NCBI RefSeq assembly: GCF_000512585.2
Contig: NC_089245.1
Location: 992,001-1,056,000 of the forward strand
Source: Kwoniella bestiolae CBS 10118
Lineage: Eukaryota > Basidiomycota > Tremellomycetes > Tremellales > Cryptococcaceae
Length of the DNA: 64,000 nt
Direction: 5' to 3'
Part shown: positions 24,269 to 37,292 of the stretch, piece after piece
How positions within the stretch are numbered: the stretch's first letter is position 1
Layout of the letters: the number at the start of each line of letters is the position of its first letter
The notes under the pieces: generated by a model
Told to the model about the DNA's origin: nothing
Database searches by the model: none
Seen by the model: the letters and a program-made list of their open reading frames with translations, nothing else
Made by a program: the position numbers and the translations under genes

Positions 24269-24918
24269 TGTGGATATGGTGAGTGTGTTGGGGTATGAAG
24301 TGTAAAAAGGAGATATATTCAGGTGTATCTGGTATGAACTATTAGACTGTGAAAGAGAAAGAGAAAGGGTATGAAATTCTATCCTGTTCAGCACGTCATG
24401 CCATATATATTATACTTTTGCACCATTGCACCATGAAAGCCACGAGACCGGTCAGCTGAGTGAGTGACGTTTACAGGTAGAATGATGGTTTGTCACTGAC
24501 GTCATACCGCTTGTGTACCTGAACCTGAATATTCCAGCATTCCAGTAATACAACTCATCATCCGTGCGCTCGCTCGTTTACCGTCTGCATACAAGAGTAA
24601 TCTTAGGCCGGATTGGGCCATTCGTACATTCGTAAATGCAGCTCAGTGAGTTTCAGGGGGATCAGCGAGTAACGTCATTCGTTACAAGCAAGTGTACGTG
24701 CATATAGCACAACTGCTGTTCAAAACAAGAGCGGGGTGACAACCCGAGTGGAAGTGCTGTCGAGAGGATGGACATATCATCTAAAATTCTCTAGACAAGT
24801 CTACTCACCCTCTCAATCAAGCGTAAACGAGCTAATGAATGGAGTTGTGTTTGAGCGTAATCATTATGCATCACAATCCAGCAAATCGTAATCGTAACAA
24901 ACCAACCCCCCCTCACCC
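24269..24918. other. intergenic: upstream of gene at 24268, 3' flank of dynactin gene
   Basis: Contains an ATATATATTATAC element near 24403-24416, about 140 nt upstream of the minus-strand start at 24268, a plausible TATA region. No gene seen. Confidence 0.45.
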
Positions 24919-27900
24919 TCACCTTCTCCCAGACCCACTCAACCCATCCAACCTACCTTTCAACCCCTCCAACCGCCTCTCAAACCTCTTCTCCCTCACC
25001 CTCCAATCCAAAACCTGCTGCTCAGGTTCCTCCCTCCTTCTCCTCCATCTATCCGAGAACTTTGAAATATCCACTATCTTCGGAGCCGTCTGGAATTCTA
25101 CTAACCTATCGAACAAAAGTCTACTTTCCACTTCTATGGTATTTCTCAATATGGACTTATCAGTAGGCGTTATAGGTACTTCCCACTCGTCCTCACTACT
25201 TGACTCTGTGGTTGATATTGATCTTGGAGTTCTCGACTTGACCAAATCTGGTATACCCGAGGTAGGTGTAGGCGTAGATAGCGAAGTATATCTCAGTGGA
25301 GATAGGGAATGTAGATCGTTATAGAATTCCTTAGATTTCAATAACGCATTCTCATGCCTCAAGAACCGAATGGTACTTCGTAGATTCTCAATTTGTTCAG
25401 TCGACTGAACAGACGATTCTGGACCGAATGCGAGAGAACCCGACGAAGGTCCACCGAAGTTTATCGGTTCGATGGTCGTTCCTCCAGGTGTTGAAGTGAT
25501 GTTATTACCTAACACATATTTAATGTTAGCTCAAACACGACATCCGAGCCAGATCATCGTCGAGCTCACTCTGTCTATCACTTTGACCTTGTCCCTGATT
25601 CTTCCTCAACCTTGCATTCTCAGCTTCCAAAGCATCTTGTTCGGCTTGTAGTTGCTCAATGGCATCTTCGTATACCTTTTCTTGCTTTTTGGCCTTTGCG
25701 ACGTCGTTCTCAAGCTCGATGATGATGTCGGCCTAGGGTGAAGATGCATATCAGCTCTTTTGGCCTTCTATACCTCATGGTCACGGCACGCAAACTGACC
25801 TGTTTTCTTGATGCTTCAAGACGTCTCTCAAGAGTTTCAACCTTCACTCCAGCTTCCTGTAGGTTTTGGTCCTACAATCAAAACAGTCATCAGCCAAAGC
25901 ACTCTCAAGACAGCACCCGCTATACTCACCCTAATCTTAACTTCTCTCAGCATATCCTTCAGCTCTTCCGAAAGAGCAACCACCTTCCTCTCGGTATCCG
26001 CATTGAACGAAGCAGCCTGCTTGATAGTGGCTACTCTGGCTAACCACGGCGGTGGTACATCCACTATCATACCAACCAACATCAGCATCAATGTCCCATC
26101 TTACACTAAGAGCTGGAATTCGAAGGTCAACTTACTAGAGACCAAGTGTCCAGTCTTAACAGCCTCTTTGACTTTCGGCAGTACACTACCCAACTCGTTA
26201 CCCAACCTGCCCACGAACATCCCGATCAACTCCCACGGATGAGCATCAGAAGAAGCCGAGGATTCAGCGGTGATTTCGACCAGGAAATGCTCGATGTCCG
26301 ATAATCTCAAGGGTGATTTCGATGATCTCAGTGAAGCCACGTGCGCTCCGATTCTCTGAGCGAGCTATCCAAGAAAACATGTAAGCTCAGGTAAATTACA
26401 AAGAGATCTTCGCAGCTTACCTGAACTGCCAGGTCGACCGCGTTGGAAACGCTATTGGCTAGATCTCCCAGAGCGAGTGTAAGTTCAGGTAGGAGTGCTG
26501 AAGAGGATGATACGATTTCTTCCACTTGAGTAACCAGTTTACTAATCGTCGATGTCAGCTGAAGCAGTCCTCGCTGAAACGGTAGCTGAACGTACCCAGA
26601 GGGTACCTTGACACTTCTAACCAGATCTAATATCCTCTGCACAGGTTCGTAAACGCCTTCTTTGAGCGATGATTCCCCAACATCGATCTCGATATCTACG
26701 AATAATTGCGATTATGTTAGTCAGTCATTCCTTAACAAGTTCCCGTGCCCAGTGAAGTAATTCAAACGGAAGACTAAAGTCGAGACGACATACCATCTTC
26801 CTTGGTCAACCCCAGAATAGCCTGCCTAGCAAATCCAACAGCAGCCGCAAAATTATCCAAATCCGAATCAAAATTCCAAGCCAAGGCCAATTGCTGCTCC
26901 CCAATATTCAATTGAGGTTTATTGAAAGACGTTTCAGACAGATGATCAAATTGAGCTATCAAACTACCCATCAAATCCGAAGCATCAGTACCAGTAAGCT
27001 TTTACCTACGTACCGATAAAAGGGAGTGAGGAAGCTCACCTCGACAACTCCCTCGCACAATCACTCTCATTGAACTCATCATTCTTCACATTGCCCAACC
27101 ATCCATCCACCTTACTTTCCACTCCTCCAAGTTCATTCAGCAGTTTCCCAAATACAAGCCAATCTTCAGGTGGACATCGCTTAATTATCCCATAGAATTT
27201 CTTGTTGAGTCCGCTGAAATGCCTTAATTTCCCTTTCAGCTCACATACACCCACCAACGTCTCAGACGTAGCATTATGCAATGAATTGGGTAATCCATGT
27301 ATTTGAGATATGATAGAGATCAGCATATCCACTTTGGAGGATATCCTATTGAAGAACAAGTATATCGTGGTAGAATCGATTTCGGTCTCGTTATATGCGT
27401 CGGGTAGATACGAGGTGACGATACGCAGATGTTCGGCGAGTTGTACAGCTTCGAGTTTCTTGAGTTCTAGATCGACAGTCTTGGATTGGGCTTTCACCGC
27501 TGTAGATTGCAATTTCAAGTTGAGGTTCATCAAAGCTTGTGTATCCTTCGATGTGGTGGCAGTCTCCGATTCGACAGTAGCTTGTTGCATCCGGAGGGTG
27601 TCGATCTCACTAATTTCGGAGTCAGCTATGTTAAGCTCATTATCACTCAACTAGCTCACCTCTGCAAACTCGATACAAGATCCCTGAACTGGTTGATGGT
27701 AGCTTCCATGTCCAAGACCACGTTTTCAAGATCGTTAGCTCTAGATTGTTCATCCCGCAGTTGCACAGTCAGAGATTCTGTGATTGACAGGACACATCAG
27801 CTCATGGGCAAGAACCGTCGACTACTGAACTGACCTATCTCTTGGTTGAGCGCCTTCTCAGCCTCAACATGATTCTCTTCAAGCTCATCGTTCAGCTCCT

Positions 27901-30042
27901 TCAGCGCTTCGAGGTCTTCGATTGTCACTCGCATCTCTTCAATTCGCTGCGAGGGTATCATTGATATGTCAGCTCTTCATCATGTCGAACGAGGCAGATC
28001 ACCAACTGACCTCGCCCATCTGCAAATTCCTCTCAGTCAACTGCTCCAGCATATCCTCAGCGCCGAGAGCATCATCCAGTTGCAACTTCAGATCTTCAAC
28101 CTGAGCCTCAGCATTAGACAGCTTAGCTTCTGCCAATTCCAGTTGACCTGATATACATCAGATCAGTCCGCTGTCAACAACTTCCGAAGATCTGCATATG
28201 CCAGCTGTAACTCACCGAACAGATCTTCCTGAGAAGTGAGCTCTTTCTCCAATTCGGCAACTTTCGATTTATGTTCTCGTTCAGCTTCGGCAGAAACATC
28301 TCTCAATCTACCGTACCATCAGCTGTCCACCCTGATGATGAAATACAAAACACTCAGCTCAACTGACCTGATCAAAGCCTCTTTCAACCTCTCATTATGC
28401 TTTTCCAGCTGAACAAAAGCCAAGCTCGTTCGTTCCCCTTCCAGTCCAGAGACAGGTTTCTCATATTCCGCTGCAGAATGCAACACCACTCAAATCAGCT
28501 TCTTTAATCGTCACGACTACCTTTTCGGTGGAGAGCTGTACATGTGGGATCTCCAACATACCATTCTCCTCCTTCAGCACAGCGACCTCTAACTCCAACT
28601 CTTGTACTCTCTCATTCAACTTCTCCTTCTCCAGCTCCGCACTCTCTGCTTTCTCTTCTGCCACTTCTCGGTCTAATGCGGCCATCTCAAGTTGGTCCAT
28701 AGCTTCTGCAGCTTTGACCTCTAGTACGTTATTCTCGGATTGTAAGTCCTTTGAGGTCTTTTGGGCGGTTATGAGAGATGATTGGATTTCTTGGAATTTG
28801 GCTAAAAGAGCAATGACCGTGAGCTGATTTGCACGGTTCTTCTTGACTGGTACAGCTGTATGAGCCAAATGCAGTAGACATACCTTGTAATTTCACTCTG
28901 GCAGCACGTAACGTATCTGCCTCGCCTACCCTCCCTTCTAACACTTTGATCTTCTCCTGATCCTCATGTTTCCTATTCTCCAATATCCTAATTTTGATTC
29001 TCAATTCTTCCAATTCCCTCTTCTGCGTAAATGTGATACCGTCTCTCTCCGGCGAGTCCCCCGATGAGGCCGCGTGTGGCTGTTGAGTGGTATGGGGAGA
29101 AGTCTGAGTTTCAAGTTCGAACGCGGGCGATAGGGTCGATGAGATTGATCGTACTGCACTGGGTCTAAGTGAGATACCTGTCAAACTTGGCGAGGGGGAA
29201 ACTACTCGTTTGGCGGAAGATGGAGGAGGGGATGTAGCCTGACGAGGGAGAGGGGGAGGTGACATGTTTCCTGCTCTTTTGGTATTATCTTCATTCCTTT
29301 CTTCCGATTCAACTTGAGATGCCAAGGCGGTGGATGCTCTACCAGCTACTGAAGGGGGTCTTTTGAACGTACCTCCCGTGACACTTGTCCTGCCGCTTGT
29401 AGCTGGCGTAGCGGCAGATGATGTTCGTCTACCGAGCGGTGGCTGAGCAGGAGTGGAAGTAGGTTGAGAGACCGCTCGTGGGGGTGTGGAGGGCGTGGCG
29501 GATGGTCGAGTAGAGAGTTTTTGGGGTGATGAAGCCCTGGATGGACCTGCAGAGGATAATCTGGAGGTGGGCGTTGGGGGCGGTCGAGTGACTGCTGGTG
29601 TACCGGGAGTTCTGGAAATAGATGCTCGAGGCTATATCAATATCAATGTCATACCAGCATCAGCTAAGAACTCTTCCTCCTGATCATGACAGCGAGTCTC
29701 AAAGCTCACAGTGGACGGGACACTCCTAGTAGGCATTTCCAGAATCTTGACTTGACTGGGCCTAACGAAAACCCCATGATTGGCCTGACAATCGAAATAC
29801 CTCTCTCCCTTTACTGAACCATCGTTCTTCCCTCCAGCTTCGAGTCTATCACAGTCCCACAAGTACATCAGCTTATTTCTCTAGTGCAGTTCAAGAGGCG
29901 TGGAACAGCGGGAGTCGACTCACAGTTCCACACCGACCCATTTCCCAGCTGCGAAACCTGGATTAGAGCCTGTCCATCTCACGTGTCCTATCCCGGCTGC
30001 CACTTGCACTTTTGCTCCTATTGGAGCTTCTGGGGTGGTCAT
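24919..30042 (-). CDS. NIP100: dynactin large subunit p150Glued
   Basis: Links cytoplasmic dynein to microtubules and cargo. The start (30042) gives MTTPEAPIGAKVQVAAGIG, the opening of a CAP-Gly domain. It continues through GHVRWTGSNPGFAAGKWVGV and, after an intron, NHGVFVRPSQVKILE. A long Ser/Pro/Thr-rich basic region (about 29640-29050) follows, which in p150Glued aids microtubule binding. Then come extended coiled coils (ELEELRIKIRILENRKHEDQ; long Glu/Leu heptads 28870-27700), a helical dynactin-type region (27650-25800) and a final short coiled coil. More than ten introns are present. The stop at 24919 (GLSGSGRR) overlaps a GTGAGG that could be a donor, so the last exon is uncertain. It is divergent from eIF3k across about 360 bp. 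Confidence 0.88.
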
Positions 30043-30399
30043 ATTGCTTGATTGTTCATCGTATTGCTGGGTGAATATTGGTTGATGGATTGATGAATTG
30101 ATGGATGCGAAATCGTCTTGTATCTTCCTTTCTTCCTCTTTACTTTGCTTTGACGCGTCTGATCAGGATGAGGGGGCCCAAGGGTAAACAAGAGCAGTGA
30201 TGTGGCATATAATCAATATAAGGAGTGGGGTGATACTGCCACGTGCTTCAAATCATCGTTTTCCTCGACTTTGCCTTCGTCTTTTGTCCTTTTCAACTGC
30301 AGCAACCAAAAATATACATCAAGCAAATAAGCAGTCTCACCACATAACCATAAAAAAAGTATATCATAGCTTCACACTTAAAAACCAGCATCATCAACA
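30043..30399. other. divergent promoter (dynactin / eIF3k)
   Basis: Short bidirectional upstream region. AT-rich near 30320-30390 on the eIF3k side. No other element recognised. Confidence 0.5.
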
Positions 30400-31679
30400 A
30401 TGGCAGTAGCAGTACCAAAGAAGAACCTTAGCGATTGGCACTCACCCTCAACTCGACCAGAGGTGATCCACGAGTTGATCCATGGTGTTGGTGAGTTGGT
30501 CTTACTTACCTTACTATCTTCTCTGGTCCCAGTCCATCGACTATGTCTATCTGCATGTCTCATATCCGGCATGTTCCATGGCATTTGCACACTATAGCTG
30601 AGATACTGACCAAACACAGACCGATACAACCCCACCAACCTCCCCTTCATGGAAGAATACCTCCTCTCGCAAATCAAAGAAGGTCAATATGACCTATTCG
30701 CGAATCTCGCCATATTGAAATTATACCAATTCAACCCCCAACACTCCAACCCAGATATCATCGTTCACATCCTGGTCAAAGCGTTGAGCGCGACAGTACA
30801 CGGACCTGATTTCGGATTGTCTCTTGGGTTATTGAGGGAGCCTAGTGTGAGTACATTGCATCTCCCTTTATTCATCATCTTATCCAAACTACTTTGCGAT
30901 CAAGAGGAGTAGCTGATTTGTTTTCTATTCACAAATACCCAGGCAATCCTCCACGATATCGAATCGGATGACGAAGCTTTGACCATCCTCATACCATTCC
31001 TTACGAACCTGCACGAGTTGGTCAGGACCTGTCAGTTCACAAAGTTCTGGAAAGAGTTCAACGGGGAGTCGGAGGCAGCTTCGAGTGAGTTACAACATAT
31101 CCCTTCTACGTACGAGGCGTTAGAAGATCAATCAAGGATGTCGTGAAGAAACAAGATGGTATCTTCACTTATCTCTATGCCTTCGTCAATCTCATCTCAC
31201 CCCCTGGGACCATACTGATACCTCTTTACCCCACCCACCCACCCAGTCCTCAAAACCCGATACCTCCCCTCCCACGCCTCACCCCTCGACTCCCTCCGAT
31301 TCCAATTCTCCCTCTCCATAGCCTCATGCTTCTCTACCATCTCCCTCACCCAGCTCTCAAGGTGGTTAGATCTCCCTTCTGGCCAAGTATCTCAATATGT
31401 CGAGCAGATCGGATGGAGTGTGGAGGGAGAGAAGGCGGTCATACCTAAGAATGGGGATAATGATGTCAAGGCTGGGGTCGTGAGGGAGAATGTCCAATTG
31501 AGTCGTGAGTTTTTCTTCCGCACACTTTTCATCTTCGTATGTCGCTGCATATCTGGCGCACCATCAAGTCATGGGCTGGGTATACCAGTGGTCCATGAAC
31601 CTCACAAATTGGTCAGTCGTGCTGACTTACCTGTCCCATCGCAGAATTGACAAAACTTGTTGCTGCTGCTGCGTACTAG
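30400..31679 (+). CDS. EIF3K: translation initiation factor eIF3 subunit k
   Basis: Non-essential PCI-type subunit of eIF3. The start MAVAVPKKNLSDWHSPSTRP is followed after an intron by DRYNPTNLPFMEEYLLSQI and YDLFANLAILKLYQFNP, the classic eIF3k HAM/PCI pattern. Later exons give LVRTCQFTKFWKEFN, SLDSLRFQFSLSIASCFSTI-like and the winged-helix LTQLSRWLDLPSGQVSQYV. The C-terminus is SQLTKLVAAAAY with TAG at 31677-31679. The last exon joins by a split CAA codon. About five introns; the first intron and the one near 30910 contain a GCTGA branch-point-like element. Confidence 0.94.
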
Positions 31680-31925
31680 ATGAGTGCAAAGGGTGATCAT
31701 GGGAATGCACTTAGATAACAAGATGTATATGCATGATCTTTGGATATATCGAGATATGTGACAAGCAAGCATCGCAGAATTAGACTCAGCAGAAAAGACC
31801 TGACCAATCGCTCTAGACTACTATTGACATATCTGATCTATATGAAAACTACCGAGATTGAAATTTATGTTTTCACCTTGCTTTACTGTAAGCATCTGTG
31901 GGTTATTGATATACATTTTATGATC

Positions 31926-34900
31926 TTACATTTCCACAATGTTCTCGAGATGTTGTCTAGTAACATCACAAGACATCGTCAATCAACATACCGCCATAAA
32001 AGGAAAATGAGATCGTCAACTCACCGGATCTCATTCAACTTCTTCATCTCCCTCACCTTATCCTCCCTCTCCTTCTTCTTCTTCTTGTCACTCTCGAAAA
32101 TGTCTCCCGCCCTCTTCCTGACGTTTTCAACAACCTCATCCAACCCCATCTTCTTCCTCAGAGTAGGAGTGACCTTCTCGATGTACTCCATGACACACTC
32201 CTGCGCATGTTCACCGATAGACGTCGAAAATTGCAAACTTCTATTCATGATCAATACCGTGATCTTAGCTTGCAAAGCGGTGCACTGTTCTCGTTCTAGT
32301 TCGGTATACATGTCGGCACCCAGACTAGGCACAGAGCTATTTACTTCTGAGGGAGTTGACGAGGATGACCTGGCTCGACGATGATGATGGTCTGCGTTGG
32401 GCGATTTGAGGAATGCCGAATATCCTTTCGTAGCTGCTTTCAGGGCGTCTTGATATTCTGATGAGTACCCTCGTCCGGAATGTGAGAAAGGAGACGTGAT
32501 GATTTTGGACATGTGGTCAAGGAAGGATAGGGAATCTTCTTTGAGAGATGCAATGAGATCTTCCAGTTTTGCTCTGAACGACGACATTCGAAAAGTATCA
32601 GTAAAAGTGTACCTTCTCCGTCGCACTGTGAAAAGGATAAGGACTGACGAAACTTCTTCTCTCAAAGGTATATTATCCCCACAAATTTCTTGGATGGCTA
32701 GATTCTGAATACCAGTCACTTCGTTCCATAGCGCATCGATATGTTGAACAACCAATTCTCGCCATTTAGATGAGTACTTATCGATGAATGATTGTACGAT
32801 GCTTTGCGTCTCGATCACACCAGGTTCCCGTCGATTCGATACACTATACGATTCATCAGCAATCTATCTGTCCATCTAACAGAGAAGTCATGACACCACC
32901 AGACTCACCCCTTGATCATCTCAGCCAAAACATCAAGATACACAATATCCTCTTTCATCACCGAAAGCTTGTTTTCCTCACAAAAGGACTTGTAAGTATC
33001 CCCTTCCCCTAATTGATTTTCAAGGTAGGGTACAAACTCTGGGACCAAATTTTGCATATCGGTTTCTAGATTTTGTTGGAGATCGACTAGTTTTCCAGAT
33101 GAGTTAGATCTCTCGATCCTAGTCTTGAGCGTTTTATGGAAACGGTAGATCACATTATCGTGCAATGCTGCTACCGGATTGTCCATCGTAGGGTTTTGAA
33201 TCAGCCATTCAGAATGTGATTTGATCAGTCCTCGCAATGTCTTCTTGAGTTGGACAATACTGAAGACCAACGTCTCATCAGCTCGCGCACATACACGAGC
33301 ATAAGCAAACTCACTTTTCCTCGACTTTCATCCTGAAGACTTCCTCCAACTTCTTCTCCAACTCTCCAATACCAAACTTCCTACCTGCTTTATCTTGGAT
33401 ATCCAGCCAATCTTCAGTCGAAAAAAGCAAATTCTCTCGGTTCCTAACTTCCTTGAGTGAGATGCCGTTCCGTCTTTCTTCGGAACTTCGAAGTCGAAGA
33501 GGCCACCATCCCCACTGAGGGTTGAAACCTCCCAGATCATCGGTTTGGCCGTTAAAATATTCAACGAATGGAGACAGATCGCCAGGAATCACCTCGATAG
33601 CGTCGGCTCGGGTGATCACACCTTTGACAAATGGGATTAGCTCAATCGTTCGATAGATATCCCTCTTTATGTAAGATCAACTTACCGATAGTACGCTCTC
33701 CGGTTGGGTCGTACTTCATTGCGAGCTGGATTTCTCGATTATCGGTTGATGGCTCCTCTGTAGATAGTGTCATCAGCTGCTCGTCTCCAAATGCGTGATA
33801 TGAGAAGCGCGTACGACCAGTTCCAGCTAAGCAGAGGACGATGATATTCTGCTGTTGAGAAATTCGATCGGATACTAGTTCTTCATCAAGAATTGTCAAT
33901 GAATATATAGACAGAGATAGGGCAGGCAGAACTTACTCTCTATCAAGGGATTACCATGTAGTCCTTTTGTGATCGACTCGTCAGCTCGTAGCAATGGATA
34001 TATAGGGGAGGCCTACAACTTACCAGGCAAATCTTCGATATCGAAGTTAGGTAGATTGAAGCCAGAGATCTATCGTACTCAGGCGTCAATATAGGTATTC
34101 GATATCTTACAAACTGATCGATGACTCACATTGATGATGACAACATTGGAGGTGACATCGGCCCAGGTACTCTCATCCGATTTTCTTTGGTCTTCGCTTA
34201 AGCTTTGAAGAGCTGACCAAGGTCTGCATCCGTTGAACCATCATCGCACGTGACATCTCGCTAATATAGACATCCCAAATACTCACCTGACGATGTTATA
34301 CCCTCCATCAGCTCTTCTAGCTTCATCTGACGCCAGAGGGAGCAATCTCGCAATCTGATCAGTTTCACCGAGATCAAGCGCGAAAGGCAGGACGTTCGTG
34401 GTGTCGGTCCGAGTGTTGGTAACTTGGACAAAGATGTCCACTTTGAGGACACGACTCTGGGATCTAAGTCTGATGAGATGAGGGCAGCTGGATTTTACGG
34501 GTCGGTTAGATCGGAGTTTTCAGTATGTTGAGTCTACGGACACTCACCAAGTGGCTCGTCCGCTTGCGCAGTACAGAGGTGTCTGCTCAAAGCAGCATCA
34601 GCAAAAGCACCGATATGCAAGAGCACGATGGATAGAGGGATCAACGCTTACATCAGAGACCCCGCTGAACCTATGGAGCGATACATCAGCTTCTTTCGAT
34701 CATACATTAGGAAGAAAGTATCACTCACAAGCTACTCTTTCCCGCGCTTTGTCCACCAAGCGCACATAATCGAGGTACTGATACTTGCTTTTCGTTAGGA
34801 CTAAACATCTATGATATCAATAGATGTTGCTTTCATGACGATACCGGTGATGATTGTACACTCACAAAAGTCTAGCAAGCTGGTCGTGGATCTTCAAGAA

Positions 34901-35230
34901 GTTATTGATCTCCCCTTCACCTACTTGAAAGGGATCTTCGTCCGTATCGCCACCATTGATAGATGAGGTGTTGGTCCGAGTGAGAAGTGTTGTTGAACCG
35001 TTACCGAGAGGTGAAGATAAGTCCAAGGACGATTGGGGAGTGGGGTAAGCTCCCAAAGGAGTATGTTTTTTACGCTGACGAAAAACGTCCAATACCTCCT
35101 TGGATCCAGTTGAGGGTGTGGGTGTTTGAGGAATTGAGGGAAGGGTTGAGGTTTTCATCTTGCGAGGAGGGAACCGTGGTATGACTTCGATGTCTTTGTA
35201 AGTGTAGATGTATCGATGAGGGGGTGGCAT
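31926..35230 (-). CDS. dynamin-superfamily GTPase, divergent
   Basis: Large GTPase of the dynamin family, expected in membrane remodelling. The P-loop is LCALGGQSAGKSSL, the switch-I Thr lies in ATCCPHLIRL (compare TRRPL in dynamins), switch II is DIEDLPGLHG, and the G4 motif is TRAD (usual TKxD) after YDPTGERTIG. A helical middle and effector region follows (RKFGIGELEKKLEEVFRMKV, FVPYLENQLGEGDTYKSFC). The last exon adds RQHLENIVEM, stop at 31926. The Ser/Thr/Pro-rich N-terminus (MPPPHRYIYTYKDIEVIPRF; alternative Met at 35158) precedes the G domain. I see no PH domain, so it is nearer to Mx-like or fungal dynamin-like proteins than to classical dynamin. At least ten introns. Confidence 0.87.
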
Positions 35231-37292
35231 ATATGCCTTTTTGAGTATTGTTTGGTAAGAGAATAAAAGATGGTCACGATCGTTGAGGGGGAATGGGGTT
35301 TATATATCTTGATTCGAAGCATATTGCTTAAAGTATGGGGTGTAGTATGGGGTGGTATCATATCAGAGAGAAGGGATGGTCAGGGCGTAAGCTGAGACAG
35401 CTGTCAGTGCACTCGACGACCATTTTGTCAACATCGAGACTCTCGTCAGCTTGAGTTGTATGATGTGGTCAGCTCACAGTCAAGCTGTAGCCTATCGCGA
35501 TCAGATGAGATTTGTCGAAGCGATAATGTGTTCTTGTTCTTTGTCTCAACCTGTCTTTCATGATGGCTGCCGCTGGTGCATAACGACACGTCTTCGCGAT
35601 AGCACAATGAGCTGACGAGGTGATTATGCAGAATCGCAGAATCGTTAAGATAGCATGAAAAGATGTGCTATATATTGATTCTCGTCAGCTCAAGTCAAAT
35701 GAGATGTGGAGAACCGACCATACTCATATTCCTACAACCTGGAATGATGGTCGTCAAGATCATGTACAATATCACGTTGTGGTGTGAGAAGAGAAGAGTT
35801 CATCTCGTTATGCTTATCTTGTTCTCCTCTTGCCCTTCACAGAAGTAGCAGTGGTTCTGATACACGTTGGAGTGAGAACATTACCAGTCAACTGCAACTT
35901 ACTGGTAGCACCCAAGTCAAGCCAAAGCAGGCACTGATGATGAGCTTTGATCGTCTCATCTTTGTCATGGTTTTAACGTTAATTCAGGGTAACAGAAAAG
36001 AGGAATTCCTTTGACTTTACGCTGGACGCGTCGTTCCTACTTTGATTTTTCTTTCGACTGCTGTCTCCGAGAGCTTATTGTCTTTCTGTATGCTGGAGCT
36101 TGTAATGTCGATGCATGGTGGTTCTGATGCTTATGATCAATGAACATTACTCGTATGGTCATCGTCGTCTTACTGATCATTGTGAACGTGTACCATCTGT
36201 TGTAAGAAGCTATTAGTCTTTTGTATCAAAAATCAAGCTAAAGGACCTACGTAGGACCACACAACAACAGAAATCATCAAGACGCGTTTCAGATTCAGAT
36301 CAATTCAGTTAACTTTGCAAATTCCAATCATCGTCACCATATATATCCATCCACCTTCTACCTTTATACTTTGCAACGCATCTCAACCCCCTTTCCAGCC
36401 CGGTCCTCCTCATAAGATAGGTGAGTGTCAGTCAAGTACCATTAATTACCGCATAGACCCCTAGTTCATCTTGTTTTGACGAAGAGATCTGTCTCACATC
36501 AATTCATGTTGATGTTGATCCGTGTGCGTATCCAGCAGATCAATCATAGTCTCACCACCACCACACTCGTTCATTCCGACCAACTCGTCACTCACACTCC
36601 TTCAGGCTTGAAGCCATACAATAACTCGACCACGTCTTGAAGGCGACTACACGACTCATCATTAGAAAGTAGGAAGATATCTAGCATTGAGTCGTTGGAT
36701 TGTGTTTATTATTAGATTCGACCAAAGGAACCTCCTCCATCTGGTCAGACCGGCGTCCGAGTTCAGATGAACTAGCAAGATAGCACACGGATCATCATTG
36801 AGGATCAAAACGCGCTTTGTCCCCTTTTAGTGTGTTTTCAACTTGTGTGTACGCATACATACATATATTTACACACCGCTTGGTCCACTAGGTCAGATCA
36901 AATACGTCAACTCGAAAAACAACATCAACATCCACTCCCCCCTCCTCCCTCCTCTTCTTCATTCTTCCCCTCTTTCTCATATCCGATTCAACACATCTTC
37001 CCCTATTCTTGTCATCTAACGTATCAGTAACGATTAATCAATCCGACCTACAACATTCATTACCCAACACGCTCATTACAATCTGATTTTACGATTTACG
37101 ATACAACCTGTTTAACGAAATTCCTACCCAACGTTACTGTTACTACCACCATCCTGTCAAACATCAATCAAGCCGTTTAAAGGACCCATCCTGCCTTATT
37201 TCGACTCTCAACTCCACATCTCGTATCGTATCTTGTTTACGCAAATAGTAATTTACAATCTTGCCACCTGAAGAAGACACTCCTTACGAACA
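35231..37292. other. 2-kb intergenic region with probable leader of gene 37293
   Basis: No protein gene recognised. From about 36330 the plus strand looks like a transcribed leader. There are TATA-like elements (36338-36345, 36362-36368), then CT-rich DNA and a perfect GTGAGT donor at 36421 after AAGATAG, suggesting a 5' UTR intron. Open frames in it start with non-ATG codons. The half nearer 35231 is the dynamin-like gene's promoter. Confidence 0.5.
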
